From CAADGL01 sp964643885 (lineage in GTDB: Bacteria > Planctomycetota > Phycisphaerae > UBA1845 > Fen-1342), in NCBI GenBank assembly GCA_964643885.1, contig CAZXUI010000002.1, positions 73,309 to 137,308 on the forward strand: a DNA stretch of 64,000 nt. The letters are read 5' to 3'. Positions 26,940 to 35,624 of this stretch are shown in pieces. The translations under genes were made by a program, and so were the position numbers. How positions within the stretch are numbered: position 1 is the first letter of the stretch; each line of letters begins with the position of its first letter. A model generated the notes under the pieces. That model was given only the letters and a program-made list of their open reading frames with translations. It was not told where the DNA came from and ran no database searches.

Positions 26940-27289
26940 CCGTGACCTCCCTCGCCGTGTTCAAACCGGGCCGCGTTTCGCGCCGGCCGACCTCAGGCCC
27001 GCCGGTATCGCGCTCGCCCCGCCTGCACCAATCTGCACGCCGCCGCCCTTGACCATTTTGGGCTCGCGGCCAAATCCCACAGTGTCCCGACTTTATGAGC
27101 GCGCCACCCGCCGGCCGACCGCCGCAAAGTGCCGCCAACACACGTCTTACCGGAGCCGCCGACGCGACCGCTCATCGCTCTCACGCGGCGGGCCTACGTG
27201 CCTCCGGCGCCCGGGGGCCGCGGGCGTCCCGCCCGCTCCTCGCCCCGATGAGGCGGGCCGGCGTGACCGCCTCCGCCTTTCCGCCCACC
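26940..27289. other. Intergenic region upstream of lipoprotein cluster
   Basis: This 350-base stretch lies between the lipoprotein paralogue gene and apt. It should contain the minus-strand promoter of the lipoprotein cluster. Apart from the ribosome-binding site of the 26412-26939 gene I see no defined element or gene. Confidence 0.4.
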
Positions 27290-27859
27290 TCAGTACCGAA
27301 TCACACTCAACACCGGACAGTCCGGAAGCTTCGCCCGGCCGCCCAGTTCGGTCAACTCGATCAGGACCACAATCCCGGCAATTTCCGCCCCCAGATCGGA
27401 CACCAGGTTCGCGCACGCCGCCAGCGTGCCGCCCGTCGCCAGCAGGTCGTCCACGATCAGGACCCGCTGGCCGGCCGAGAGCGCGTCCGCGTGAATCTCC
27501 AGCGCGTCCATGCCGTATTCGAGCTGATATTCGAACCGCCGCCGGTCCGCGGGCAGCTTGCCCGGCTTGCGGATCGGCACGAAGCCGATCGAGAGCGTCT
27601 TGGCCAGGGCCGTCCCGAAGATGAACCCGCGCGACTCGGCCCCCACCACCACGTCCAGCTTCCGCCCCCGGAACGGCTGGGCCATCAGCTCGACGGCCAG
27701 CGCCAGACCGGCCGGGTCCGCCAGCAGCGGCGTGATGTCTTTGAAGAGGATGCCCGGCTTGGGGAAGTTCGGCACGTCGCGGATCAGCGAGCGCAACGTC
27801 TCGGCGTCGGGAACGCGCTCGACTGGGATGTCGACAGCCTTGTTTGTCACCAGCGGCAC
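27290..27859 (-). CDS. apt: Adenine phosphoribosyltransferase
   Basis: The enzyme salvages adenine with PRPP to AMP. The 189-residue sequence has the APT opening block IRDVPNFPKPGILFKDITPL, GAESRGFIFG, and the PRPP-binding loop VLIVDDLLATGGT. It starts at GTG 27859 or, equally plausibly, at the GTG four codons later (VTNKAVDI); neither has a strong ribosome-binding site. It is monocistronic on the minus strand. Length and motifs are typical, with no missing residues seen. Confidence 0.95.
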   Translation of the reverse strand: MPLVTNKAVDIPVERVPDAETLRSLIRDVPNFPKPGILFKDITPLLADPAGLALAVELMAQPFRGRKLDVVVGAESRGFIFGTALAKTLSIGFVPIRKPGKLPADRRRFEYQLEYGMDALEIHADALSAGQRVLIVDDLLATGGTLAACANLVSDLGAEIAGIVVLIELTELGGRAKLPDCPVLSVIRY

Positions 27860-28036
27860 CCAGTCACTACGAGCCCCTCACCGCCTCGCGGCGGGGCGAT
27901 AATACATCCGGCGATGGGGTCATCCTACTGGAACCACTACATGCGGGCAACGAGCGGCGGCGGCTTTTTGATCGCCTCGGCCGCCTTTCCGATATCTCCC
28001 TCAGGCACCGCACGCACGCGGGCGAGGAAATCGTCG

Positions 28037-28198
28037 ATGGAGTGGCTCTTCTCGGGCGGAGTGCTGGCCGGCCTGGCCAGCGGACTCATCGTCGTGCTGG
28101 GCGTCACCCGCGCCAAGTCGGGGGCGCAACTCATGCTCGACAAGTACCAGGAGCTGCTCGACGAGGCCCGCGCCGAGGACGAAGCAGGCGAGAGCTGA
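28037..28198 (+). CDS. Small membrane protein (53 aa)
   Basis: A short protein with one N-terminal hydrophobic helix (WLFSGGVLAGLASGLIVVLGV) followed by a charged helix (QLMLDKYQELLDEARAEDEA). ATG 28037 is preceded by GAGGAA at nine-base spacing. The frame stays open upstream, but that part lies in the spacer after apt and reads poorly. It converges on secA. I cannot assign a family; a small membrane protein with a cytoplasmic acidic tail is the simplest reading. Confidence 0.5.
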   Translation: MEWLFSGGVLAGLASGLIVVLGVTRAKSGAQLMLDKYQELLDEARAEDEAGES

Positions 28199-28235
28199 TT
28201 CGCCCGCCCGCAGCGGCGACGCCGCGCAAACCGCG

Positions 28236-31200
28236 CTACTGCCCCTTCCCGTGACACTGCTTGTACTTCTTGCCTGACCCGCACGGACACGGATCATTGC
28301 GGCCGACCTTCGGCACGTCCCGCCGGACGGGCTGCGGCTTGGCGCCTTCGCCCTGCCGCTGCATCGCCGCCTGCCGGTCCGCGGCGGCCTGCTGCGCCTG
28401 TGCGGCCGAGGCGAAGCCGACGTTGGTCGCGTCCGCCTTGCTGGTGGACATCTTGCCGTAGGCACTGGGGGCCTCGGGGGCCGGCCCGGGCCTGCTCGGC
28501 TCGCCCGCTCCCTCCGCGCCGCCGCCGACGGAGAGCTCGACCTTGAAAACCAGGTCGGTGACGCGCTCGCGGATGTTGCTCATCATCTCGCGGAACAGCC
28601 GCGTCCCCTCGCGCTTGTACTCGATCTTCGGGTCGCGCTCGCCGTAGCCGCGCAGCCCGATGCCGTGCCGCAGCATGTCCATCGAGTACATGTGGTCCTT
28701 CCACGTTCCGTCGAGCGTCGTCAGCACGACCAGCCGCTCGAGCTGCGTCAGCTCGTAGCGCAGCATCTCGTAGCCGCACTCGAGCAACTGCTCGCGCAGC
28801 TTCTCGTTCAGTTCCAGCGGCCTGCTCTCCAGGATCGCGCCGAAGCGCGACTGGGCCCAGTCGAGGATCTTTTCGCCCGGATGCGACTCGAGCGCCGCGT
28901 CGATCTCGACCGCGAACTTGCCGTTCAGCAGGTAGTCCGCATTCAGGTCGCGCAGCTCCTGGAAGATCTGCTGCGGGTTCTTGCCCGAGAAATGCTCGTA
29001 GGTCCAGTTCAGCCCGTACTTGCGGTTCACCCACGCGGCGATCTTCTGATGGACCTCGTTGAGATTCGAGCCGCCGCGGGCCAGCGCGTAATCCAGCACC
29101 GCCTGCACCGGGTACTCCACTTCGCGCCGCCGGTACGCCTCGCGCATCTTCTCGCCGAAGATCCGCTCCGCCTCCTCGCGCCCCAGCCCCTTGAGAGCCT
29201 CGATCGGCACGGCGATGTTGAACTTCTCCTGCCCCCAGCGGATCAGCCGCGCCTTGGGATACTGCGGGTCGATGTAGACCTGGAGCGGCGTCAGGTCCGC
29301 CGTCTCCACCTTCTTGACCGCCGCCTCCGTGAGCTGCTCCAGCAGCTCCTCCGGATCCGTCTCGCGCACCTGCCGCTGCGTCAGCGTCAGCCCGAACTGC
29401 GCCGCCCAGTTCGTCAGGCCGCGCACGTCCCACTCTTCGGCCTCGACGCTCGGATCGATGTACTCGCCGAAGGTGCGCTGCACATTCGCCCGGATCTCGC
29501 CCGCGGCCAGCTCGCGCACCTGCTCTTCCAGAATCTGGTATTCGGCCGTATCGAACTTGTTCGGCTCGATCGCCACCCCCAGGTGCTGCCCCACCCACTC
29601 CGAGACGCACAGCGCCGGATACTCCGGATCGTAGAAGCGGCTGACCGCGTCGCCGACCGTTTCGTCGATCCACTGCCAGATCAGCTCGCTGAGCCTGCGA
29701 GCCTCGACCACGCGCTGCCGCAGCTCGTAGAACGTCCGCCGCTGATGGTCCATCACCTCGTCGTATTCGAGCAGATTCTTGCGGATGCCGAAGTTCCGCT
29801 CCTCGACCTTCTTCTGCGCCGCCTCGATGTTCCGCGTGAGCTGCCGGCTCTCGATCGGCACGCCCTCCGCCATCCCGAAGCGGGCCAGCATCTTCAGCAT
29901 CCACTCCCCCATGAACAGCTTGAGCAGGTCGTCCTCCAGCGACAGGAAGAAACGCGAGCTGCCGGGATCGCCCTGCCGCCCGCACCGCCCGCGGAGCTGA
30001 TTGTCGATCCGCCGGCTCTCGTGCCGCTCCGTGCCGACCACGTGCAGACCGCCGATCTTCGCCACCCCCGGACCGAGCACGATGTCCGTCCCGCGGCCGG
30101 CCATGTTCGTCGCGATCGTCACGTTGCCGAACATCGCCTTGCGCTTGCCGCGGTGCGACTCGTGCTGCTGGCCGGCCTTGGCGATGATCTCCGCCTCGCG
30201 GGCCACGGCGTCCGGCCGCGCGTTGAGCACCTCGTGCTCGACACCGTACTTGCGCGTCAGCATGGTGCTCAGCCGCTCCGAGGCCTCGACGCTCGTCGTG
30301 CCCACCAGCACCGGCCGGCCGCCCAGCTCGTCGCCCACGAGCTTGAGATACGCCTCCTCCAGCGCCTCGGGTTCCCCTTCGCCGTCCTTGAAGCGGCCCA
30401 GCGCGCTGTTGATCAGCTCGATGCCTTCGTCCGGCCGGCCATTGCCCTCGCCGCTGCGCTTCAGCTCGTGCAGCCGCCCGCGGGCGCGCTTGAGCATGTC
30501 GTAGAGCGACCACGGGTCGGCCGGATAGCCCTTCTCGCTGTAGGCCCGGATCTCTTCGACGATCGCGTCGAACTTGTTGTCCTTGCTCTTGTAGATTTTG
30601 TCGTTGTAATCGACCCGCCTGACCGGCTTGTTGGTCGGGATCGCGATCGTCTCGAGCTTGTAGATCTTCAGAAACTCGTCCGCCTCAGTCATGGCCGTGC
30701 CCGTCATGCCCGAGAGGTGCTTGTACATCTTGAACAGGTTCTGCAGCGTGATCGTCGCCAGCGTCTGCGTCTCCTGCTTGATCGGCACCTTCTCCTTGGC
30801 CTCGACCGCCTGGTGCAGGCCGTCCGACCACTGCCGCCCGTACATCAGCCGGCCGGTGAACTCGTCGACGATGATCACCGTGCCGTCCTGAACCACGTAC
30901 TCGCGGTCGCGGTTGTAGCACAGGTGCGCCCGCAGGGCCGTGTCGATGTAGTGCGGCCAGTTCATGTTGCGGTGGTCATAGAACGTGCCGATGCCCAGCT
31001 CCGCCTGCGCCGTCTTGGCGCCCAGCTCGGTCATGTGCGCGCTGCGGCGGTCCATCTCCACCACGATGAACTGCCGGAAGCCGATCGCCTCGGCCTCCTC
31101 CGTGCTCAGCCACATCGGGTCCGCGCGGAACTTCTTGATCCCGTCGCGGAAGCGCGTGTCCTTCTTCAGCTCCGGCGGCGCCTCCGACTCGACCTGGTCG

Positions 31201-32243
31201 ATCCGCTCCTTCATCTCCGCGATCGCCTGCTCCTGCTTGCGGATCAGCATGCGGGCGATGTTGTCCGCCACGCGGAAATTGCCGACGTCCTCGTTGGCCG
31301 CTCCCGAAATGATCAGCGGCGTGCGGGCCTCGTCGATCAGGATGCTGTCCACCTCGTCCACGACCGCGAAATCCTGCCGGCCCTGCATCTGCTCGCGGAC
31401 GTTGTTCTTCATGTTGTCGCGCAGATAGTCGAAGCCGAACTCGCTGTTCGTCCCGTAGGTGATGTCGCACGCGTACGCCTCGCGCCGCTTCTCGGCCCCG
31501 GGACCGTACGCATCCATGTCCGACGTGATGTACCCGACCGAGACCCCCAGCAGCTCGAAGATCGGCCGGCAGAACTCCGCGTCGCGCTTCACCAGGTAGT
31601 CGTTGACGGTCACCATGTGGACCTTCAGACCCTGGAGCACGCGCATATAGTTGCCCGGGTAGCAAACGATCGTCTTGCCCTCGCCGGTGCGCATCTCGGC
31701 GATGCCGCCGCTCTCCAGCACCCGCGCCCCGATGAGCTGACACTCGAATTGCCGGTGATTCCGCGCCCGCCGCGACGCCTCACGCACGCACGCGTACGCC
31801 TCCGCCCGGATGTCCTCGACACTCTCCCCTTCCGCCAGCCGCCGCTGGAACTCCTGCCGCTTGCCGCGCAGCGCCTCGTCGCTCAGCGCCCGCGCCTGCT
31901 CATCCAGCCGGTCCGTCTCCTCCCGCACCCAGTGCCGCAGCGACAGCACCACCCGGTCGTTGCGGCTGGGCATCAGCTTGAAGATCACCCACCCGCTGAC
32001 CACCGCCCAGAGGACCGCCACACCCGAGAAGACGACCGCCACCCGCTCGCGCGTCAGCCACGAGATGCCCACCCCCTCCGGCCCCAGCCACAGCAGCGCC
32101 AGAACCGCCAGCGCCAGCGCCGTCGAACCCCCCAGAATCGCCAGCCTGCCCGGGCTCTGCCGCGCCCGCGCCCAAGTCACATCCCCCGGCCGAACGGCAT
32201 CCCGAAGAATGTCCGTATCGCCCGCAGTGAATACGCCGGTCAT
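28236..32243 (-). CDS. secA: Preprotein translocase ATPase SecA, enlarged
   Basis: SecA drives Sec-dependent export. Motor motifs are intact: EMRTGEGKT (Walker A), VVDEVDSILIDEARTPL (Walker B), TNMAGRGTDIVLG and RGRCGRQGDPGSSRF; the C-terminal zinc motif NDPCPCGSGKKYKQCHG is present. At 1335 residues it far exceeds the usual 850-950. The excess includes an N-terminal extension with two hydrophobic segments (about residues 34-53 and 68-88) before the normal start (SRNDR), about 80 residues inserted before RPVLVGTTSVE, and a long insertion in the helical scaffold region (after VETADLTPLQVYIDPQYP). Start ATG 32243 follows GGAGGT; an upstream in-frame start at 32303 lacks one. Confidence 0.97.
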   Translation of the reverse strand: MTGVFTAGDTDILRDAVRPGDVTWARARQSPGRLAILGGSTALALAVLALLWLGPEGVGISWLTRERVAVVFSGVAVLWAVVSGWVIFKLMPSRNDRVVLSLRHWVREETDRLDEQARALSDEALRGKRQEFQRRLAEGESVEDIRAEAYACVREASRRARNHRQFECQLIGARVLESGGIAEMRTGEGKTIVCYPGNYMRVLQGLKVHMVTVNDYLVKRDAEFCRPIFELLGVSVGYITSDMDAYGPGAEKRREAYACDITYGTNSEFGFDYLRDNMKNNVREQMQGRQDFAVVDEVDSILIDEARTPLIISGAANEDVGNFRVADNIARMLIRKQEQAIAEMKERIDQVESEAPPELKKDTRFRDGIKKFRADPMWLSTEEAEAIGFRQFIVVEMDRRSAHMTELGAKTAQAELGIGTFYDHRNMNWPHYIDTALRAHLCYNRDREYVVQDGTVIIVDEFTGRLMYGRQWSDGLHQAVEAKEKVPIKQETQTLATITLQNLFKMYKHLSGMTGTAMTEADEFLKIYKLETIAIPTNKPVRRVDYNDKIYKSKDNKFDAIVEEIRAYSEKGYPADPWSLYDMLKRARGRLHELKRSGEGNGRPDEGIELINSALGRFKDGEGEPEALEEAYLKLVGDELGGRPVLVGTTSVEASERLSTMLTRKYGVEHEVLNARPDAVAREAEIIAKAGQQHESHRGKRKAMFGNVTIATNMAGRGTDIVLGPGVAKIGGLHVVGTERHESRRIDNQLRGRCGRQGDPGSSRFFLSLEDDLLKLFMGEWMLKMLARFGMAEGVPIESRQLTRNIEAAQKKVEERNFGIRKNLLEYDEVMDHQRRTFYELRQRVVEARRLSELIWQWIDETVGDAVSRFYDPEYPALCVSEWVGQHLGVAIEPNKFDTAEYQILEEQVRELAAGEIRANVQRTFGEYIDPSVEAEEWDVRGLTNWAAQFGLTLTQRQVRETDPEELLEQLTEAAVKKVETADLTPLQVYIDPQYPKARLIRWGQEKFNIAVPIEALKGLGREEAERIFGEKMREAYRRREVEYPVQAVLDYALARGGSNLNEVHQKIAAWVNRKYGLNWTYEHFSGKNPQQIFQELRDLNADYLLNGKFAVEIDAALESHPGEKILDWAQSRFGAILESRPLELNEKLREQLLECGYEMLRYELTQLERLVVLTTLDGTWKDHMYSMDMLRHGIGLRGYGERDPKIEYKREGTRLFREMMSNIRERVTDLVFKVELSVGGGAEGAGEPSRPGPAPEAPSAYGKMSTSKADATNVGFASAAQAQQAAADRQAAMQRQGEGAKPQPVRRDVPKVGRNDPCPCGSGKKYKQCHGKGQ

Positions 32244-32364
32244 CTCGGCCACACCTCCGCTGCGCCGCCTGCCGCACCCGGGCCCGCCGCAATCACGCCG
32301 CACCCGAGTCCGCCCGGCCAGACGGCCGGCCGTCCCTGCCCGTCATGGATTCGCCGGTCGAGTC

Positions 32365-32928
32365 TCAACCCTTCGCCCGCTCCAGATACTCGCCCGAGCG
32401 CGTGTCGATCCGCAGCAGCTCGCCATTCTCGATGAACGGAGGCACCTTCACCCGCAGCCCGGTCTCCAGCACCGCGTCCTTCGTCTGGTTCGTCGCCGTC
32501 GCACCCTTCACGACGGGCGTCGTATCCGTCACCGCCAGCTCCACCGTGTTCGGCAGCTCCACCGACACGATCTTGCCGTCGATCATCTGCACCGTAATCA
32601 CTTCGTTGCCCTTCAGATACAGATGCGCGTCCCCCATCACCTCGGCCGAGACGTGAATCTGGTCGTAGCTGCCCTGGTCCATCAGCACGAAATCCTCGCC
32701 GTCACGATAGAGGTACTCGTACGGCCGCGTGTCGACGAACGGCGTCTCGATCTTGTCGTCCGTGCTGAAGCGCTGGTCCGTGCTTCGGCCCGTCTTGAGA
32801 TTCTTGAGCCGCACCTGCATGTAGCTGCGCCAGTTCCCCTTGGACATGATCGAGACGTCCTCGACCCGCCACAGGTCACTCTCGTAGCGAATGACCTTGC
32901 CCTTCTTCAAATCGAACGCCTTGATCAT
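32365..32928 (-). CDS. efp: Translation elongation factor P
   Basis: EF-P relieves ribosome stalling at polyproline. The 187-residue protein has the three-domain EF-P pattern, ending in LRIDTRSGEYLERAKG, the family signature. Aligned without gaps to E. coli EF-P (my recollection of that sequence), the domain I loop SKGNWRSY places Asn32 where E. coli has the modified Lys34, so neither the EpmA lysine nor the EarP arginine target is at the tip. Lys30 lies two residues away. It sits upstream of secA on the same strand with a 121-base gap. Confidence 0.95.
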   Translation of the reverse strand: MIKAFDLKKGKVIRYESDLWRVEDVSIMSKGNWRSYMQVRLKNLKTGRSTDQRFSTDDKIETPFVDTRPYEYLYRDGEDFVLMDQGSYDQIHVSAEVMGDAHLYLKGNEVITVQMIDGKIVSVELPNTVELAVTDTTPVVKGATATNQTKDAVLETGLRVKVPPFIENGELLRIDTRSGEYLERAKG

Positions 32929-33361
32929 CTGGCACCGCTCCTGTCAGGCCTCGAACCGGCCACCCCCAGCGCGGGCCCGCCCCGCGCACCCGGTCCGGGG
33001 TCGGCTCGCGTAACTGACGAACGAACCGCGCATTATAGCAAGCGGACAACTATGTGGGGAGCATCGGCCGCAAGCCGACCGCACGCGCGGACCGCACACG
33101 CGGACCGCACACGCCGGCCCGGTGCTCCGAGGATTACGGGACCGGCCGCTTCCTCGGATTGGGGCCGGCCTCTGACTGGGAGGGTGGCATGCTCTCGCCG
33201 AAGGCGTGAGCATGCTCTTCGACTGCTCTCCCGCTCGCCTCACTCGCCCGAAGCGCATCGGGGACCGGTCTCCGACCGGTCTGGATGACAGGTCTCCGAC
33301 CTGTCGTACCTTCGGCCCGCCAGGGCCGACGACCGTAGCCGGTGGCCTCAGCCGCCGCCTG
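32929..33361. other. Intergenic region with palindromic repeats
   Basis: About 430 bases between efp and mdh. It holds a short tandem repeat (about 33080-33115, 13-bp unit), one copy of the GCATGC hairpin family (33187-33215) and a GGACCGGTCTCCGACCGGTC palindrome (about 33262-33281) followed by a related palindrome to 33304. No gene is seen. Confidence 0.6.
33187..33215. repeat. GCATGC hairpin repeat, copy 1
   Basis: Perfect 8-bp outer stem (GCATGCTC with GAGCATGC) around an inner CGCC-GAA-GGCG hairpin. Three further copies lie at 35371, 36836 and 56788 in this window. Confidence 0.85.
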
Positions 33362-34303
33362 CTACTTCGGCAGCAGCTTCTCCGTCGCCGCACAGAGCTC
33401 CTTCACGTGCGACACGCTCGTCTGGAACATTTCGCGCTCCTTCGCGTCCAGCTCCACCTCAATCACGCGCTCCACGCCGCCCGTTCCCAGAATGCACGGC
33501 ACGCCCACGAAGTAGCCCCCCACGCCGTATTCCTTGTCGCAGTACGCCGCGCACGGCAGCACCCGCTTCTTGTCGCGCACGATCGACTCGACCATCGCGA
33601 CCGTCGCCGATGCCGGCGCATAGTAAGCACTGCCCGTCTTCAACAGCCCCACGATCTCCGCACCGCCGTTGCGGGCCCGCTGCACGATCTCCTCCAGCCG
33701 CCCCGCCGGAATCAACTGCGTCACCGGAATCCCGCTCACACACGTGTAGCGCACCAGCGGCACCATGTCGTCGCCGTGCCCGCCCATCAGCAGCGCACTC
33801 ACATCTTCCACCGAGCAGCCGATCTCCAGCGCGATGAACGACTTGTAGCGGGCCACATCCAGCACCCCCGCCTGACCCATCACCCGCTGCGGCGGAAAGC
33901 CCGAGACCTTCGCCGCCGCATAGACCATCGCATCCAGCGGGTTCGACACCACGATCAGCACCGCCTCCGGGCTCTGCTCCACCGCCTTCGCCGTCACCTC
34001 CGCGACGATCTTCACATTCGTCGCCAGCAGATCGTCGCGGCTCATCCCCGGCTTGCGGGCGATCCCCGACGTGATCACCACGATGTCGCTGCCAGCCGTC
34101 TCCTCGTAGCTGTTCGTCCCGACGATGTGACAGTCGAAATCCTCGACCGGAGAGGCCTCGAACAGGTCCAGCGCCTTGCCCTGCGGCAGACCATCCACGA
34201 TGTCCACCAGCACGATGTCGCCCAGTTCCTTGCCGGCGGCCCAGTGCGCACAGGTCGCCCCGACGTTCCCCGCCCCGATGATCGTAATCTTTGCCCGTCT
34301 CAT
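33362..34303 (-). CDS. mdh: Malate dehydrogenase
   Basis: NAD-dependent malate/oxaloacetate interconversion in the TCA cycle. The 313-residue protein has the Rossmann start ITIIGAGNVGAT, the Asp that favours NAD (VLVDIVDG), the substrate loop GIARKPGMSRDDL, VSNPLDAMVY, GQAGVLDVARYKSFI and catalytic His in GGHGDDMVPL. The Arg/Arg pair and Met of the loop fit malate rather than lactate dehydrogenase, of the LDH-like (type 3) class. I use ATG 34303 (MRRAKITIIG); a GTG four codons upstream is possible. Confidence 0.95.
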   Translation of the reverse strand: MRRAKITIIGAGNVGATCAHWAAGKELGDIVLVDIVDGLPQGKALDLFEASPVEDFDCHIVGTNSYEETAGSDIVVITSGIARKPGMSRDDLLATNVKIVAEVTAKAVEQSPEAVLIVVSNPLDAMVYAAAKVSGFPPQRVMGQAGVLDVARYKSFIALEIGCSVEDVSALLMGGHGDDMVPLVRYTCVSGIPVTQLIPAGRLEEIVQRARNGGAEIVGLLKTGSAYYAPASATVAMVESIVRDKKRVLPCAAYCDKEYGVGGYFVGVPCILGTGGVERVIEVELDAKEREMFQTSVSHVKELCAATEKLLPK

Positions 34304-34738
34304 CTCTGCTTCCACTCCACCGCTGCGTGTGTGATTGTCCGGGTCAACCGTTCCGTTCCGCGCCCCGCCGACGCCCGCCCGGGTCCCAATCGGCCGCAGA
34401 CCGATCGGCCGCGAACCAGGCGCCGGCCGCCGATTCTACTCCCCCGCCTCGCCCGACGCGACCACGCGACCACGTCCACCCCCACGCGCTGCCGCGCCCC
34501 GACATAAACACGCCGGCCGCCCGGCGAAATCACCGGACGGCCGGCAGATTCTCTCGATCACCGGCTCTTCTACAGTCGGCCCTGCATTCTGCGCGGCGAC
34601 AAGAACACCCCCGTGTCCTGTTCTCGCGCCCAGCGATGCCGAGGTCAACCCGCCTCGACTCGCGATCCCACGGACATGCGCCTCATTCCGTCGCAGCACG
34701 CCGGCGTACGACCCGATCGCCCGCGGTCGGTCGACCGC
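34304..34738. other. Intergenic region mdh / RRM gene
   Basis: About 435 bases. It contains the terminator-like hairpin at 34512-34545 and otherwise the presumed promoter of mdh (minus). Open frames here are Arg/Pro-rich and read as non-coding. Confidence 0.45.
34512..34545 (-). terminator. Hairpin downstream of RRM gene
   Basis: A 13-bp stem (34512-34524 with 34533-34545, one wobble pair) and an 8-base loop, about 190 bases after the minus-strand RRM gene. A weak T-rich tail (GTTTAT) follows in the minus direction. It probably ends that transcript. Confidence 0.5.
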
Positions 34739-35077
34739 TCAGTGGTCGCCGCGCCGCTCCCGGCCGCCGCCGTAGCCACCGCGGCCGCCGCCCCCGCCGC
34801 CTCCGCCGTACGACCCGCGCGGCCGCTCGGCCCGCGGCCGGGCCTCGTTCACACTGATCGACCGGCCCTGGTGCTGCGTCCCGTTCAACGCGGAGATGGC
34901 TGCTTGCGCCTCTTCGGCCGTGCTCATCTCGACGAATCCGAAGCCCTTGCTCTGGCCCGTGTCGCGGTCGCTCACGATCTCGGCGCTCACGATGGTGCCG
35001 AAGGGGGTGAACAACTGCTTCAGATCCGCGCTACTCGTCTTGTAGCTCAGGTTTCCCACATACAACCGCGTGCCCAT
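34739..35077 (-). CDS. RRM RNA-binding protein with Gly-rich tail
   Basis: A 112-residue protein with one RNA-recognition motif (residues about 3-80): RNP2 is LYVGNL and RNP1 is KGFGFVEM. The tail is Gly/Arg/Tyr-rich (RGGYGGGRERRGDH), as in bacterial cold-induced Rbp proteins that act as RNA chaperones. ATG 35077 follows AGGAG with suitable spacing; an ATG three codons upstream overlaps that site. It is a single-gene unit with a long upstream region, consistent with regulated (for example cold-shock) expression, which is inference. Confidence 0.92.
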   Translation of the reverse strand: MGTRLYVGNLSYKTSSADLKQLFTPFGTIVSAEIVSDRDTGQSKGFGFVEMSTAEEAQAAISALNGTQHQGRSISVNEARPRAERPRGSYGGGGGGGGRGGYGGGRERRGDH

Positions 35078-35624
35078 GCGAACCATCTCCTGTCAGCGGG
35101 CGAACGTGACCCCCATTTAACCTTCCGGGCCACCGTGGAAGGAAACCGCCCGAGCGGTCCATCAGCGCGGCAGACGACGGAGGCAATGCAGGCCGCAGCG
35201 AGCACACGGACATAATGCACCCCGATCGGTCGTCGACGCCTGTCAGGCGGGAAGTGTACCCGCCCCGACCAGCCCCCGTAAACGGCTTTCCGGCGCATTA
35301 CAGGACCCCCCCTCGGCCAGCCCGCCCGCCGAGAAACTGAGTCCAGAATCGGCCTCCGACCGGTCGGGTGGCATGCCCTCGCCGCAGGCGTGGGCATGCT
35401 GGATCGCTGATGCGAGATTCCCATCTCGCACCCCCGCGCCCCACGCCCCGCAAAGAAATCTCGCCCGCCGCAACTCCCGCTCCCGCCGTACCTACCGAAC
35501 TTCTTGACAGCATCTCACAACCCCGCGACGCGCCACGAGCTTTGACGCACCCACGCGCGCTCTGTACCTTCGCCCCCGTTCGTGCTTCACGCATTCGCGC
35601 GGTCTGAAATCGGAGTCCTCCACC
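35078..35624. other. Divergent intergenic region RRM / RdgC-like
   Basis: About 550 bases between divergent genes, with a GCATGC hairpin copy at 35371-35399. The 5' leader of the RRM gene lies at the left end. No gene is supported here on either strand. Confidence 0.45.
35371..35399. repeat. GCATGC hairpin repeat, copy 2
   Basis: Outer stem GCATGCCC with GGGCATGC, inner CGCC-GCA-GGCG. Compared with copy 1 both sides of the stem changed (TC/GA to CC/GG), so pairing is kept. Confidence 0.85.

Noticed and set aside
28665..32435. 1256-codon open frame on the plus strand
   Set aside because: Antisense shadow of secA with shadow-like composition.
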